Shown: positions 22,507 through 37,037, numbered from the stretch's first letter. The stretch: 64,000 nt of DNA from Charina bottae (GCA_023362775.1 JALMGJ010000020.1:1488001-1552000); one strand, 5' to 3'. Notes: a model not told the origin generated them from the letters alone. Numbers and translations are program-made.

Positions 22507-24892
22507 AATTAAACCACAAATATTATGATGAATGCATACAGTAAATCAGGATGCTAGAAATTGTGGACCATTGAAGTAAAAGTAGATAACTTTCTTTACT
22601 GAAAGAAGGCCTAAGATGATGTTTGAAGATAGCACTTGTCAAACAGAATTACAGCAACGTTCTTCAAAAATATTAATGAAACAACTTTTGGTCCTTTAGA
22701 TGTGCATTCTCTAACAGTTACCTAAGATAAATAGTAAGATAGTTGTTGTAAATTCCACTACTAAAATCTGTGCTTGGCATTTATTATATTAATATTTCAT
22801 GTAGACATATAAAGGCAAACTTTTCATAACAATGGAGGTCAAGGTAGGCCTCAGAGCCAAGGCTACATTATGTTGCTGAGCATCAATCTCTGTGAAATAC
22901 AATACGTAAAGTGTCAAGAATAATGTTCACAAAATATGTGAATGTGATTAAATATATAGGATGCTATGAACATAATCATAATAAAGACAGAACTTAGAAA
23001 GAACATGTTCCAGACCCCTAACCATTTAATCTAGAACAACTTTGATTTTCTAGCAATTTCTGAAAAGTGCAGAGTTCTAAATTAAAAATCTATGTTACCT
23101 CCATTTTGGTTGAAGAAAATCTCTTTATTTTCTTCAACCTGGCAAACTGAAGGGGAGAGGAATAGTTATATCTGGACTTGTCAGTCAAAATAAAACGAAG
23201 ATACTTTTCTTCATATTATTTAAATGAGCTGTTTGCGGGAAGAAAGGAAATGTGAATGTCTGGACAGCACCAGAAATGTGAAAGGAACTGGCAAAAACCT
23301 ACCCACCCCCACCTGCTTTTGGCAATTTGGCAGGTTGAGGGCAAGGTGAATCTGTCCTTATATTTGCACAGCTCAGTGAACACACTGCAACGAGCCCTGC
23401 TCAGCCCTATTCATTTATCCACTTGGGATCAAGAAATGTTGTGTAGTTCAAGCCACTGTACTTGGCAGGAACAGTGAGTCAAGCCTGTAACCTTTCTCTC
23501 TCTCTCTCTCCCCACACATACACACACAGAGAGACAATAAAAAAATGTGTATATTTGTTCTTGTCCTAATAAGAGAATTAGAATATGTGCAGCCTCCCTG
23601 GCTGTGAAAAAGACAGATGCTTCCAATACCATCACCACATAGTGCACTTTATCCACTGTTTGCTGCTGCCTTATTTTGGTGAATTACCTGCTCTGAAGAT
23701 AATCTCCTGCTTTCTGACTGTAGCACAGATGTTGTCTGAATTTTTGGGGTTTTGATTTGATAGCATCTATAAATGGCATTCCTTGGTGACAATGGTCACA
23801 TAAGCATATGCAGCAGCTGTACACTGTAGATGAATGAATGGGATTTTCTCTCTGGGTTCCATTTTAAGTCCATCCAGTTAGCAGGCTCTTTTTTAATAGC
23901 TGGCAGCCCTTTTTCCATAGGAGCTGATAATTATAAATGTGACTTGCTCTTTAACAGTTAATAGTTAAATAACTTTAATAGTTCAATGCAGGATTGGAAA
24001 GGTGTAACTTAAGTAGAGGATATTAATAAAGCCCACAATAGATTCATTTTTGCAGAAGGAGAAAGAATAATTCTTATTCTGATTTCTGACTGATGAAATT
24101 TACTACTTCATTTACACATATATGCAAAGGGCACAATCATTTTAGTGGACAGCTGTATTTTTCCAGTAAAGAAACTGTTGCTGATGAAGTGAAAAAAATA
24201 AAAATGGCCAAGTTAAGAAATAGTGAAATGGTTAAACAATTATTGTTTGTTTTGAAAATACATTTGTCCTTTTATATTATCAGAATTCAGTACAGACCGT
24301 AATCCATTCCTAGAAGTATTGTTTGATAATAAATTCTCTTTCTAATTGAAATCAAATTAGTTTTAGATATCTGACAAGTTTATGAACTATAAAATAAATC
24401 AGGGATATTTCGTAATTATTTCCCTAAAAGCTGGGGATAGTGCACTGGAAATAGGTATATATACATCCATACATAGCCACAGACACACAGAGACACAACT
24501 TAGGAAGGAACCAGGATTAATATGCAGGAGAATGTTTGATTCAAAATGTGACAAATTAGCAAACATATTTGTAATACAGTGCAAAGGTTAAACAAAAATA
24601 AAAGAACTAAGATTTGCACTGGCCTGAGATTACATTTTTAAAGCACGTTGAGCAAACCACAGATACATATAAATGTTGTGCAAACATCTAAAGAGTCACC
24701 AATCTTGGTAATATTGAATTTATATAACTGGCAATTAGGATAAATGTTGACATATTAATTTGCATGCTCTTAAGACACATTCTTAAGTTGAATTATACAC
24801 ACACACAAGCTTATGTACCGTATATATAAACTTTTAGCTCCCTCCCTTCTGCTTTATGTCTTAAGTGTGTGTGTATAATTTGTTATGACATA
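22507..24892. other. Unique AT-rich DNA, nothing recognised
   Basis: Only a short TC run near 23500 stands out. Confidence 0.5.
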
Positions 24893-25115
24893 ATCATAGC
24901 TTGTGGCAACATCTAACTGGACCCCATTAGTTCTTGGATGGAAGACCAGCAGAAAACCCCAGGTTTGTAAACTTGGCACTGGATTGGGAAATTAAAATAA
25001 AATAAAATATTGGAAAAGGCTATGAGAAACCACTTCCATATTGTTGCCAAGAAAATAACATAGATGTCTCAATGTGGTCATCAAGAGTCAAGGGAGATTT
25101 ATTATGAAGAATTAC
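24893..25115 (+). mobile_element. 5S-rRNA-derived SINE candidate
   Basis: TTAGTTCTTGGATGGAAGACC matches the 3' half of 5S rRNA (GTACTTGGATGGGAGACC). It is followed by a non-5S body with GAGAAACCACTTCCATATTG, CCAAGAAAATAACATAGATG and ATCAAGAGTCAAGGGAG, the usual SINE3-like tail layout. It is diverged, with no clear target duplication. Confidence 0.65.
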
Positions 25116-25119
25116 TTCT

Positions 25120-27955
25120 ATCTACAGATCCCCCAGTATAGATATATAGATATTGTATACAGATGTAAAGGATGTGAAAAAGCCTGAATGTTTCCCACAA
25201 AAACTTCCTTAGAGAGTTTCAAATCTCCTCACCTTAAAGCATTCAAGACTGTCATTGTAGGTCAAAATAATTGTGCTAGTCCAAACTTAAATATTCCAAT
25301 GCTTTAGTCACAGAAACTACTCTGGGCTTGTGGTATATATTCTCAATATAAATCTTAAATATTTTCATCAACTTAACTTCCTACCTACCTACTACCTACC
25401 TTTCATACAAAAAATATTCAAAGTAATAATTAAAAAGTTAAATTTAGGAAAATATTGGGAAAAAGTATTTTTGATTGAGAAATCTTTTAATCTGGGAACT
25501 AATTTACAAAAGATGCTATATAGCTCTAAGAGGGAAAGTTCATTCTCTCTTTCATGCTGGACTTGGCGATAACTGCCTCATCAACCTAGGTTGCAGTCTC
25601 TTCACTGAGATAATACTTTAGAGTAACTCAAAAGAAGTCCAGTGCCTCTCTGAAAAACAGTAGATCTTCTCCTGCCCCTCCCCTGTAATTGGCCCAGGTA
25701 TTCAGGAACATGTCAGCTGGCCTACTCACGAATGGAAGACAATAGGTAGTAGTATTAAATATGAACTGTGAAGGAAGCTATATTAAAAGAACTACCTGTT
25801 TCATAGACAGGGGGCTCAAGGGAGGAAAACTGACAAAACCCCTGATGGAACATTGCAATGCAAACTCCACCTCTTCTGTACTGCATCATGACATCCCATG
25901 CTAGTACATAAGGAGTGAAGCTTGCATCGTAACCACACAATGCCATGCTCTGTCATTTTGACAAAGCTTGGATTGCTGCAGACACCCCTGATATGATTGA
26001 ATATGTTCCAAGTGATAAACATATACTCATGTTGCGAGATTGCTATCACAAATAATTTCTTCTATTTTCTTTAAAATGCTTAGAGACCCAAATACATGAA
26101 AATACGTGACACAGCTGTTTCTCAAATTTTCAAGGAACATTTCAAAAATCTTTCTTAGTATCTTTTCAATGTATATTTAATCCAATGCCATATTTTCTTC
26201 CAAATACTTTTCCTTCAAAGAAAAAATATAATGGAATTGTTCAGTTGGTCATTAAAAAATTGCTCATGTCTTTTTCTGTCTAATATTAACAAATCTTCAT
26301 TCTCTACAACAATCCTTTTTTCTGTACTCACATAAGGGAGGGAAAAACTAGAAATAGTTCAGTGCTACGAGAAAATAATGAAATGGTTATAATCTTCTAT
26401 AATTAAACATTAAACTCTTCCCAAGTCAGCCTATTCAGCAAAATTGCTTAGGAATGCAAGAAGCCATACTCCCTTTAAAGAGGAATACCAAAGTAACGAG
26501 TACGGGGACCTACCCCACTTTCTGCACCCTTTGCTTAGTTTCCAGTCATCCTCCACTCACAGCAGGCAGTGCCTCAACAATATGCAGTGAAGGATGTTTG
26601 TGCTTCTGGAAGGCAATAACCTGTCCTTCCAAATGATATTTCATAACCATTTTTCTATAAACATGTGCCAACACTATAATCAGATATGGTCTCCATCGAA
26701 GGAATAAAAATCTATTACTTCGCTGGCATTGCTTCTGTGATCTATCATTATGATCTGTGATCCCTTAGATTCTAACTATCTGCACATTATTTTACATCAA
26801 TTGCAATTTATAAATTAACAAAAGTGTGTGTGCCTTACCAAAAAATCAATGCATACTTATGAACATTTAGAATTCCAATTCATTTTTATATACATTTAAC
26901 CAAAGAATACAATGCAAAATCTGCTTAATTTAGGAAATGCACATGAAAGACCCCAACCTAATTTACCTTGGTGAAAATGACACAATGTATTTCTCAAGAC
27001 TGAAAAGAAGGCTTTTTATATAGTTATTCTCATAACTGTATTCGAAATATATTTTCCCTAGCAGTATTCATTATTCCTCTTTGCATTTCATAGCTATTTT
27101 TATTTTGTTTTTCCACCAAGGAGGCTGTAGTCAAATAATACTCAGCAACTGATTTCCTCTCTTTGGACTGAAAAATTAAACAGATACTAAATTATGACAG
27201 TGAATTTAGAAAGGAGGGCTCCAAGGGCTTGAAAGAACATGTCTGAGATAATATGATGCTTCTAAGAATATTGCAATCACATCCAAGCAATCACCGAAGC
27301 GTGCCATGTAACTACCTCCTCGGCTAATATGCTTTTTTCTCCGTGATGACTAATCATGTTCTATTAAACAGCAGTAATGCTGGAAGAACTCAACTATACA
27401 AGTGTAATGAAGCCAGTATTCTCTCTGGACAGATTAGCTACAACTGATTTGACACATACCATCATAGGAGCTTCAGACCTGACAAACTCTGTGCTTGCCT
27501 CTGATTTATGCCGTCAAGCTCCTCGGAAAAGAGAATGAAACCCAAATGTTCAGTTTGGTAGAGGTGAAATGTACTAATGTGCTCAGCTGTCAGTTAAGGA
27601 AAGTTACCATTTCTTCTCTTCTTCCCTCTATTGTCTCTCTCCAGTAACTCTCACGCAGTTAGTACTCCTAAAAGGAGTCTCCAAGAGACACCCAGTAAAA
27701 TGATCCACTGTCATGAGCTATCATTAGTATATCCACGATCCTTCTTTGTCTTCTCCCTTTTATAATTTTTTTCATTCAAAATCACTGTATTAATATAAAT
27801 GGTTTCTGCAGTTCTTTTTTTCCTTGTGTATTAACACTATCAATGCTACTGGAAATGAAAAGGGGAAGAAGAGAAGGAATGTTTTATAGACCTATAGATC
27901 TCCACTGTCAAACTAATATAAGGCTGTAGAAGAAAGAGAAGAAGAACCAAATTCT
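25120..27955 (-). other. AGAP1 3' UTR and immediate downstream DNA, no further gene seen
   Basis: AT-rich DNA without recognised repeats or protein-coding frames. The part next to the AGAP1 stop codon must contain its 3' UTR, but I did not assign a polyadenylation site. The stretch at about 27220-27530 has mixed composition with homeodomain-like TAATCATG and is a candidate conserved noncoding block. That last point is only an impression from composition. Confidence 0.5.
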
Positions 27956-28896
<941 letters not shown>

Positions 28897-29454
28897 TCAA
28901 TAAATCTCCATCCATTTAGACCTATCCTCATACTGGCCTTTGAAATACATACACAATTTGACAGATTGGAATCAGGACAGTTCTAATGTTCGCATTAAAT
29001 ACTTTAGATAACAATTTATTATTAGAACTATTTTTAGTTGGATACAAATTTGTTGTATCCTAGTTCTTTTGCCCACTACCTAAGACATCTGAACTAAAAA
29101 TAATAAAAAAGGTGTCATGGTAACAGAGTTAATTTATGATTCAGCTATATCACTACATTGATATATGCCATGCAATTTAGCATAAGTAAAAAGAAATTGC
29201 AATAACTGTTTTCTAGCAATGACTGCAGGTACAGTAAGTATATTTCCTATGTTACACAAATCATTTTATAAATCAATCTCCTAGATTATGAAAATGTAAA
29301 ATGATGAGATATACATATCTATTTATTTATTGTGTTTTTATCCTGACTTTTCTATATGGCATATATGGACAGGTTTTCCTGTGTGCCTGTCTTCATTTTT
29401 CCTCAAAACTTGTGGATGGGACAGATTGGTCTGAAAGATAATTTAGGCCAAAGT

Positions 29455-29910
29455 CCCTGGTGGGCTCTGTGGTCACGCAGGGACCTGCATCTGGGTTTCC
29501 CTAATCCAAGTCTGAAGCTTTAAAAAGCTAAGAAGTAATTGTGATAGGAGACTTCAGCTACCCAGACCTTTTTTTGGAAGCATATTCTGCCAAAAACAAG
29601 AGGTCAGAAAAAATTCTTGATTTGTGTTGGCAGTAATAACTATTTTTCCTAGCCATAAAAATTAGGATCAGAAATAACAGGTATAAGTTGCAGCTATTTC
29701 AATTTCATTTCAGCATAAGGAAAAACTTCTTGGACAGTAATATCTGTACAAGAGTGGGACACTTTACCTATGGATTTTGTGAGTTCTCCTTCTGTAGGGA
29801 GCTGGATTGCATGTTCAATAAAAATATGTATACCAAGACAGCTACCTCCTATGAATGGTTTTCCTGAACATTGCAGAGGGTTAGACTAGATGATCCTTAG
29901 TTTTATATAA
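29455..29910 (+). mobile_element. CR1-type LINE with internal deletion
   Basis: The part near 29535-29575 reads VIVIGDFSYPDL, the endonuclease core of CR1-type elements. The part near 29830-29905 has GAACATTGCAGAGGGTTAGA and CTAGATGATCCTTAG, the 3' UTR type of the same group. The RT is missing. Boundaries are approximate. Confidence 0.65.
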
Positions 29911-30729
29911 GGATAGTAAAGAATGAGAAATCCAGATATCTGCAGTTGTCTTTCAAACCATGAAGTCCAAAAATTGGCCAGTCTTAACCCCCATGGAAAA
30001 TACTTTGCAATCCTGAAGAAGCCTGCTCTTCAGAGAGATTATTATAAAACAGCATTAATTTTTCTGTGGAAGCATAGCTCTGTAATACCTAATTGGGCAG
30101 CCAGTAGCAAAATGCTGAATGTTTTGATTGACCCTAGTCAAGTAAGCCCATAGTCACCATCTGCTTTCTGTCTTCCACCCATACATTATAAATACCATTG
30201 AGATCTGTCCCTATTGCCTTGATCTGTGATTCTTCTGGGATATGCCTATTATGTTGTCCATTCCTTCTTATCCACTCTTGGCACTATCCTGCTCTTGGTC
30301 TAAACCCATTTTCCAAACTTGGAGCTTTGCACTTCTTTGTGCACATTATGCCTAGGCTAGCAAACATAGTTCTATTCCTTGTGAAGCACTCACAGTGAAT
30401 TCCCATTTCAGTGGAGTTTCCAAACTACTGCGGTATTTCAGCTGAGTGCCTATTCAGTCAAGGCTACTCAGATGGGTTTCTCTTCTATATGCAAAGTCAC
30501 AGCACTGGAACTGAAGACCTTTGAGACTTGGCTCTTCTGGAACAATAGCCAGGACCATCCCTCAATAGCTGGTATTCAGTTAGTTTTAAATTTACTTCTT
30601 CTGTAGACATGCTGAGAAGCAAGGGCATTTTGCTAAACACTGCTGGTCCTAAACCAGGCATACTTTGTCTTTGAAAACTGAAATCATAGCTTGGGGGTGT
30701 GAGTGTGCATGTATTGTACAAACAAATTA

Positions 30730-30730
30730 T

Positions 30731-30778
<48 letters not shown>
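30730..30778 (+). repeat. (ATC)n microsatellite
   Basis: About 16 ATC units. Confidence 0.95.
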
Positions 30779-31239
30779 TTTTAACAGAATGAAAAATTTA
30801 GTCTATTAATTTCCCAAGACAACATATAATTACAGAAGCGAATTCCAAGTAAATTTATTTTTGCACATATCTTCACTCATTGTGGTAACCTCTTTAAACT
30901 GAAAGCCACTTCAGGATCAAGCAATGAAGTATGCTTTGGGTTTGGAGATTTGTTTCTTCAACTACAAAAAGAAATGGTCTTTTGAGATTCAATAGCAATG
31001 GCTGTTGTTCTTCCAGTAATGCAGTGTCAGGTTAGCTTTAATCTGTTTTTAAATGCTTATGTAAACAGGTCTTTTACAGAGCAAATCTGGATTAGTTTTG
31101 CATCACAACCTGGTGAGCAGAGCATGACCTTACTATAACCTTTCAGCATTCTTTCATGCAAACCTCTCTACCTCATGCACTTCCTAAAGTAATAGATGTG
31201 CTATACAAAGGAATTTATTGTTCCCATACAGTAAACATA

Positions 31240-31740
31240 TTTATTTATTTATTTATCTTATTTATACCCCGCCTATCCCCTCCCTATTGGAGGACTCTAG
31301 GCGGCTTACAGCATTTCAATATAGTATATTTAACAATTCATATACATATCATTTAACCGCGCACACAGGAAGGAGGTAGGGGAACCGACTCTTCTTCCGT
31401 AGGCATTGGACTACATGTCCCAGCATGCCTCACTTCCGAGTCGGCTGCTGACGTCCTGGATGTTCGCCGATCAGGCTCCGTAGTCCTCCGCCGCCATTTA
31501 ACGGGATTCCCGGGATCTTCTTCGCCCCGAGGGCGATCACAGGACGCCGGCAAATTCTCCCACTTTAACGTGGTACCCATTTATCTACTCGCCTTAGCTT
31601 TTGAATTGCTGGGTTGGCAGAAGCTGGGGTGAATGACGAGAGCTCACCTCGCCACGCGGGGATTAGAACTGCCGACCATCAGATCTTTACAGGCAAGTCT
31701 TCCGGCTCAGCGGTTTAACCCGCTGAGCTACCGCGCTCCT
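31240..31740 (-). mobile_element. Long composite tRNA-headed SINE, copy 1
   Basis: About 500 bp. The minus-strand head is GCGCGGTAGCTCAGCGGGTT, with B-box-like GGCAGTTCTAATCCCC, GGTGAGCTCTCGTC and AAATGGGTACCACGTTAAAG. A unique central part follows, with GGGACATGTAGTCCAATGCC. The 3' end is LINE-like (GCCGCCTAGAGTCCTCC, GGCGGGGTATAAATAAG, then TAAATAAATA). Confidence 0.8.
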
Positions 31741-31875
31741 ATTAAATTATATTAAAACATGATTCCCGCCCCTTGTATTAAAAACAGTCTAAGGAATTGC
31801 TGCAATTTTTGAAAACTTATTTCAAACTATTAAAAAACTAAGGGGCTTAAAGTTACTTTAGCATGTTTTATAACA

Positions 31876-32100
31876 CAAGGGCCAGTTTGATGTAATGGTT
31901 AAAGGCACTGGGCTAGAATCCAGGAGACTGTGACTTTTAGTCCTGCCTTGGGCAAAAAGAAAGCTGGGTGATGTTTGGCCAGTCACTCTCTGTCAACCCT
32001 AGGAAGGAGGCAATGACAAGCCACTTCTGAAAAAATCTTACCAAGAAAAATTCAGGAGTCAACACTGACACAAAGGGACAAAAAAAAGGGTAAAAAATAA
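31876..32100 (+). mobile_element. tRNA-derived SINE, same family as 10797-11025
   Basis: The head is GGCCAGTTTGATGTAATGG, with GACTTTTAGTCCTGCC, CCTAGGAAGGAGGCAATGAC and CCACTTCTGAAAAAATC, then GAGTCAACACTGACACAAAGG and an A-rich tail. The right boundary is approximate. Confidence 0.75.
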
Positions 32101-32348
32101 GAATAACATTCTGAGAGTTGTTCCAAAGAGTATCAGCCATTATTCAAACAGGGCAAAAGTAAAACCTTTACTAGGAATAACTCCTGTTACTTGAAGGTGA
32201 TAGGCAACATCTGATATGTGTTGATGTTATCTAAGTGTGACAGAGATAGACATTAATAATAGGACTCCCTCAAGAACCAGTGCTATTTTCTTTATCTGTT
32301 TGTTTTATTTCTTTTTTAAAAATACCTCATTATTTAAATTTAAATAAA

Positions 32349-32701
32349 GAGCCAGTTTGGTCTAGTGGTTAAGGTAGCAGGCTAGAAACCAGGGGACTGA
32401 GAGTTCTGGTCCCGCTTTAGACGTGAAAGCCGGCTGGGTGACCTTGGGCCACTCACACTCTCTCAGCCCTAGGAAGGAGCCAATGGCAAACCAGGAGACC
32501 GAGAGTTCTGGTCCCGCCTTAGGCATGAAAGCCGGCTGGGTGACCTTGGGCCAGTCACTCTCTCTCAGCCCAACTCACCTCACAGGGTGGTTGTTGTGGG
32601 GAAAATAGGAGGAGGAAGGAGTGTTAGGTATGTTTGCTGCCTTGAGTTATTTATAAAAATAATAAAGGTGGGATATAAAATAAATTTAAAAAAATTAAAT
32701 T
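32349..32701 (+). mobile_element. Chimeric SINE with dimeric tRNA-like head
   Basis: The first head runs through CCCTAGGAAGGAGCCAATGG, a segment typical of the family at 31876, then switches at GCAAACCAGGAGACC into a second Sauria-type head. The tail is the TTGAGTTATTTATAAAAATA type. The junction falls on AAACCA, present in both parents. Compare 48463-49319, which has the same junction. Confidence 0.82.
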
Positions 32702-32744
32702 AGAGTCATAATAAAACATAAAACAATCCAGTAATTCATAATAA

Positions 32745-33098
32745 AATAATCTGCAGTGGCACCCACCCTCTGGAACATTCTGCCCTTGGAGGTGAGGCAA
32801 GCCCCCACACTCCTGACCTTCCGAAAGCAATTGAAGACCTGGCTCTGCCACCTCGCTTGGGATGGGAAGAGTAATAGCTCTTCTTGGGGATGGCTTGCGC
32901 CGTAGAGTTCTCGCAAACATTACATCACAGCCTCTTGGATTTTATATATTTAATATTTAATTTATGATTGATATTGTATAATGTATTTTATATGCTTTTA
33001 ATCACTAACTTGATTATAAACTGCCCAGAGTCCCCTTTGTGGGGGGAGATGGGCGGTGATATAAGTTGGAAAAATAAATAAATAATAAAATAATAAAA
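32745..33098 (+). mobile_element. LINE 3' end (CR1/L2-like)
   Basis: It translates as LWNILPLEVRQAPTLLTFRK and QLKTWLCHLA, the conserved C-terminal end of CR1/L2-type RT proteins. The 3' UTR ends CTGCCCAGAGTCCCCTTTG, GGAGATGGGCGGTGATATAA and then AATAAATAAATAA. It lies just after the SINE at 32349-32701. Confidence 0.75.
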
Positions 33099-33099
33099 A

Positions 33100-36000
33100 C
33101 AAATAATTACAGTCAACTAATCCTTCTGCTCAATCAATACAAATTGTGAGCAGCAATAAGAAAATAGCATAATAAGGAATCTTTAATAGCCATCATCACT
33201 CCAGAATTCTTCATCTTTGATGAGCAATGAAAACAATAGAGTGGCAGGGCCAGGAAGGCTTCCCTCAGGAGGACAGATGACATTGTCCATGTCTCAGATG
33301 AATGTCACCAAACTTCCGTCAGAGGATACGTGCAGAGCAGTATCTCAGATGCTGTTCAGAGTACAGAATTATGCATAAAAAGGGAGTTCTTAAGATCCCC
33401 AGATCCCCAAGTCATTTAGGGGTCAGCAGCTGTCGCTGAGCTGCATGTATATACAATATACAGTCCAATAAAGCCACAGTCTTATGCTCTTTGTGGCAGA
33501 ATCTACTTTGGACCAATAAAAATCATGGGCCAGTAGTTGCAGGTCAGGAAAACATCCACGGCCAGCTCTGTTAGTTCCTCAGTACAGTGAGAAATGGAGT
33601 GTTAAATGGTAAGTATGTAATAAATAATAAATATTAAGAAAAACAGTACAATACTTTGTGAATCCAAATGTCATATTATGCAACTGGCAATAAACATTTG
33701 GCCAAATAAGGGCACGCTAAAGACATAGGGGCTCACAGGCCTCAGCATCTTAACAGCCTGTCTACACGGATGCAGTACTTCCTTTTTTAATTGGTTATGA
33801 AACTGTCCTTCTTTAGCCTGAAATTTCTGGATAATACAGCAAGGCTAGAGTACAGACCATAAGAAATAAAACTCATCTATGAAATGCTCAGTGACTTGGA
33901 CTGATAGCAAGAAGTAAACACAGAGGCAGGGCTGAGAGGTTTCTCATATCCCATTGGTATGTGACCTTGCCTTGCTTGCCTGAAAGAGACCCATAGTACT
34001 CCTTGTAAGAAGAACAGGTTACTCCCAAATGGAGAGGGGAAAGGAGCGCTGTGAACATTCCTTTTCCAGACAATATTTCTACTGGATTCTTTCAACCAAT
34101 GGATGGAACAGTCTGATGTTTGATAGTCAGAGCCATGGTCCTATTTTAAGATGGGGAGGAGAGCTTGGCCCTTCTTCGCAAGAAAGCCTCTGGCATTGAG
34201 CTGGGAACGGGCACTGCTGAAGAGTGAGGCTGATTTTCACTCATTCAGCCAAAAATTAGCACGACAACTATAAGAGCTGACTGAACATGGATACAGTTTA
34301 CCGAATGGGAATATTTAATCCCATTAAAAGAAAAAAACCAAAAGAGAAAAAACTCCAAAGGCCTCAGAATGTGTTTTGCCCCAAACATTTTCATACATGT
34401 TCATATGTTCCTGCAAGCTCAATGAACTCCTCTCAGTTCCATGACTGCATGCAGTTACTTGAAGAATTAGTTGCCCCCAATACAATGAATCAAATATAAT
34501 TTAGATAGAAACTTTACAGCTTTTCTTAGAGAATGTCCTATTCAGTGTACCTGATTCAAACCACAAACATATTTGTCTGAGGTAGCAATCTCATTTCTGA
34601 GATCCACAGTTTATTTAGATCCAGATTCCCTTTTCCCCAAGGAAGGGTAGTCGAAAAGCAGAATTGACAGCACTGGATCACTTAACATCATTTCAATCCC
34701 CACGAGGTCCACTGCTCAGATACTCTGTTAACTAATGAGCTAAAAAATGAATTATTAGAGCAGACTGCAATAAGGAGAAAGGAGCCAGTCCAGTGCTTTA
34801 TTTTTGCCAGTGCTGACATACCTTTAAATAAATCAGTTGGATAAAAGTGAGGGGAAATGTGGAGAACAGCAACTAATTAGCAAAAAGGCACTCTTTCTTG
34901 TCTTTCTAAGCAACTTTTCCTGTACTAATGTTGTTAGTAAACTGTGGTTGTCATGGTCCTAAGTAAATAAAAGTCATGAAAACTGAGGTTAGAAACAATG
35001 CACTTCCCAACAATCATAGCATAAGTTAACACAATGGAGTGTAACAATATGGATTTCCACCATTCCGATACGCCTTTGAGAAACTGCTTGTTTTCCCAAG
35101 GTTTTATCAGTTAGCAGGACTAAGATATTGTTTCAAATACTTTTTCCAAAATACATTACCAAATGCTCTTCGCTTGAACTGTGCATGAAGTTAGTGCTGC
35201 TTCAAGTAAGGTTTGATTAAATTAATGAGAAGAAGCACAGTTTAAAAGACTAGGCAATACTTTGTAAAATAACAACTGAAGATAAAAAAAAACCTCCTTC
35301 TTTTTCTTTCAACCTGTTACTACAAGACATTTTAAGCTTTGTTTATAACAAAGGCCTGATATCACAGGATGCAAATCATCCTGCTGCTGCCTCCTCTATG
35401 CCAGAGAAGTGATGATGCATTAAAGCCTGACGAAAGAAACAGCACCATCAATTTCCTGGCTTTAATATGCATCTCTACCATCAATGAACTCTAAGCATCT
35501 TTTAATGCAAATAATGGAAACTGGGCCCTGTTTCCTACTCTGCATAGAGGCTACACAAAAACAGCACAAGCCCCTTTTGTTTATTTAGCTTCTTCAAGAT
35601 AACATCCAATTAACTTAAACTCCTCTGGCATTTGAACCATATTCATTGTAATCTGAAAACAAACCAGAAAACCTGGGTGGGGGGAAGAGGGGAGGAAAAA
35701 TTATCACAAGTCAAATGGCAAATATACTTCTGACTATAATTTTGCTTCAGAACCTGCTATGCCATCACAGCATGGTAGGATATAAACATTCAGCTGTGAG
35801 TTCGCATCCAGGCAGGGATTTTTAATGCAGCATTAATTTTTTTAAAAAGCCAAGATTCTACACTGGCTGAAAACATCTGTAGTATTCAGAAAAATGTTGA
35901 ACTTAACTTCAGTCTTTTTTGTTTTTCCCCCCAATCCTTTGCTATGATATAAACTCAAACTGTTTCCAAGTCTGCAACTAGTCATCCTGGGGTTCAGGAT

Positions 36001-36535
36001 ACAACAAAAAGATAAATTGGAGTGAACACTTGATTTCAGGTGAGCAAATTTCAACAACCTTAGAAAAGTACTAGGTGAGATCCAATGGACAGAAATTCTC
36101 AGGTCAAAGGATTGGGAAACTTCTCAGAAATAAGATACTGAAGTATAATCACATCCCATACGAATAAGAAAAAAAAATCAGGACAGCTTAGGAAACTGTT
36201 GTGAATGCATAGGGAGCTTTCAACTAAACTAAATGTTTTGTTTGGTATTGTTATCTATCTGAGCAGTCTGTACTCTAAGAGGATTCGGTCACTTGCTTTC
36301 AACATTCTCACTGCTTTTACATTTTAAGCAAACTCTTCCTTATTGGTTAGGACCAGTTTAGGAAAGCCAATCCCCTTGATGCTTCTTTAGTCTTCTGGAA
36401 AATGAAGTGATCAGCAATACCACTGAAGAATTTTTGAGAAGCTGCAGTCTTGGCCAAGTTGGTTTTCCAACTGGGTATTTAAAATCTAGAGCACACCCTC
36501 ACCATAGTGTTGTGGTTGTTTTCCTTTACTGGTAT
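33100..36535. other. AGAP1 intronic DNA with a candidate conserved block
   Basis: No repeat is recognised. About 35300-35560 has mixed composition with octamer-like ATGCAAAT and TTTAATGCAAATAATGG. About 34690-34900 has several TAATTA/CTAATGAG homeodomain-like sites. These are candidates for conserved enhancers by appearance only. Confidence 0.35.
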
Positions 36536-36785
36536 TCTTTTATTTATTTTATTTATTTATTTATCAAATTTCTATAACCGCCCATCTCCCCCTCAAGGAG
36601 GGACTCTGGGCGGTTCACAACATAACATCAATAAAATACAATAAAAACAACAATAAAAATATAAATACAATAAAATCCAAGTGGTTGAAACAACCTATGA
36701 AGTAGGTAGGGCTGAAAGTGGCTGGGCCCAAATCACCCGAGGCCAGCACTTTAAACCACTACACTGCGCTAGTACTGGCATTAGT
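36536..36785 (-). mobile_element. Short SINE or LINE-tail element
   Basis: Minus strand: GCGCAGTGTAGTGGTTTAAAG at the 5' side resembles an A box. The 3' end is GAACCGCCCAGAGTCCCTCC, GGGCGGTTATAGAAATTTG and TAAATAAATAAAA. No B box is visible, so the middle may be deleted. Boundaries are approximate. Confidence 0.6.
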
Positions 36786-37037
36786 AATATAACAGGGAGT
36801 AACATGTTCCATGCAGACAATCTAGGATGCTTCCAGCAGTTTCTGCCCAAACTTTCCCTGCCAGAATGTAGAGCAGGCTGTTTGCCTTCCATCTGAGCAG
36901 GGAAATGGTGGTTTGAATCCATTCTTTCCAAAGCACCCTGCCCCCCACGTGAATATGCACAAAAGAGAAAGAATGAGAAAGAAGGTTGGGTTCTGCTGAC
37001 CCCATCACCTGCTGGTTCTGGTACTATCAGCATATCC

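Noticed and set aside
24900..24960. 5S rRNA gene
   Set aside because: Only the second half of 5S is recognisable, diverged, and joined to a SINE body.
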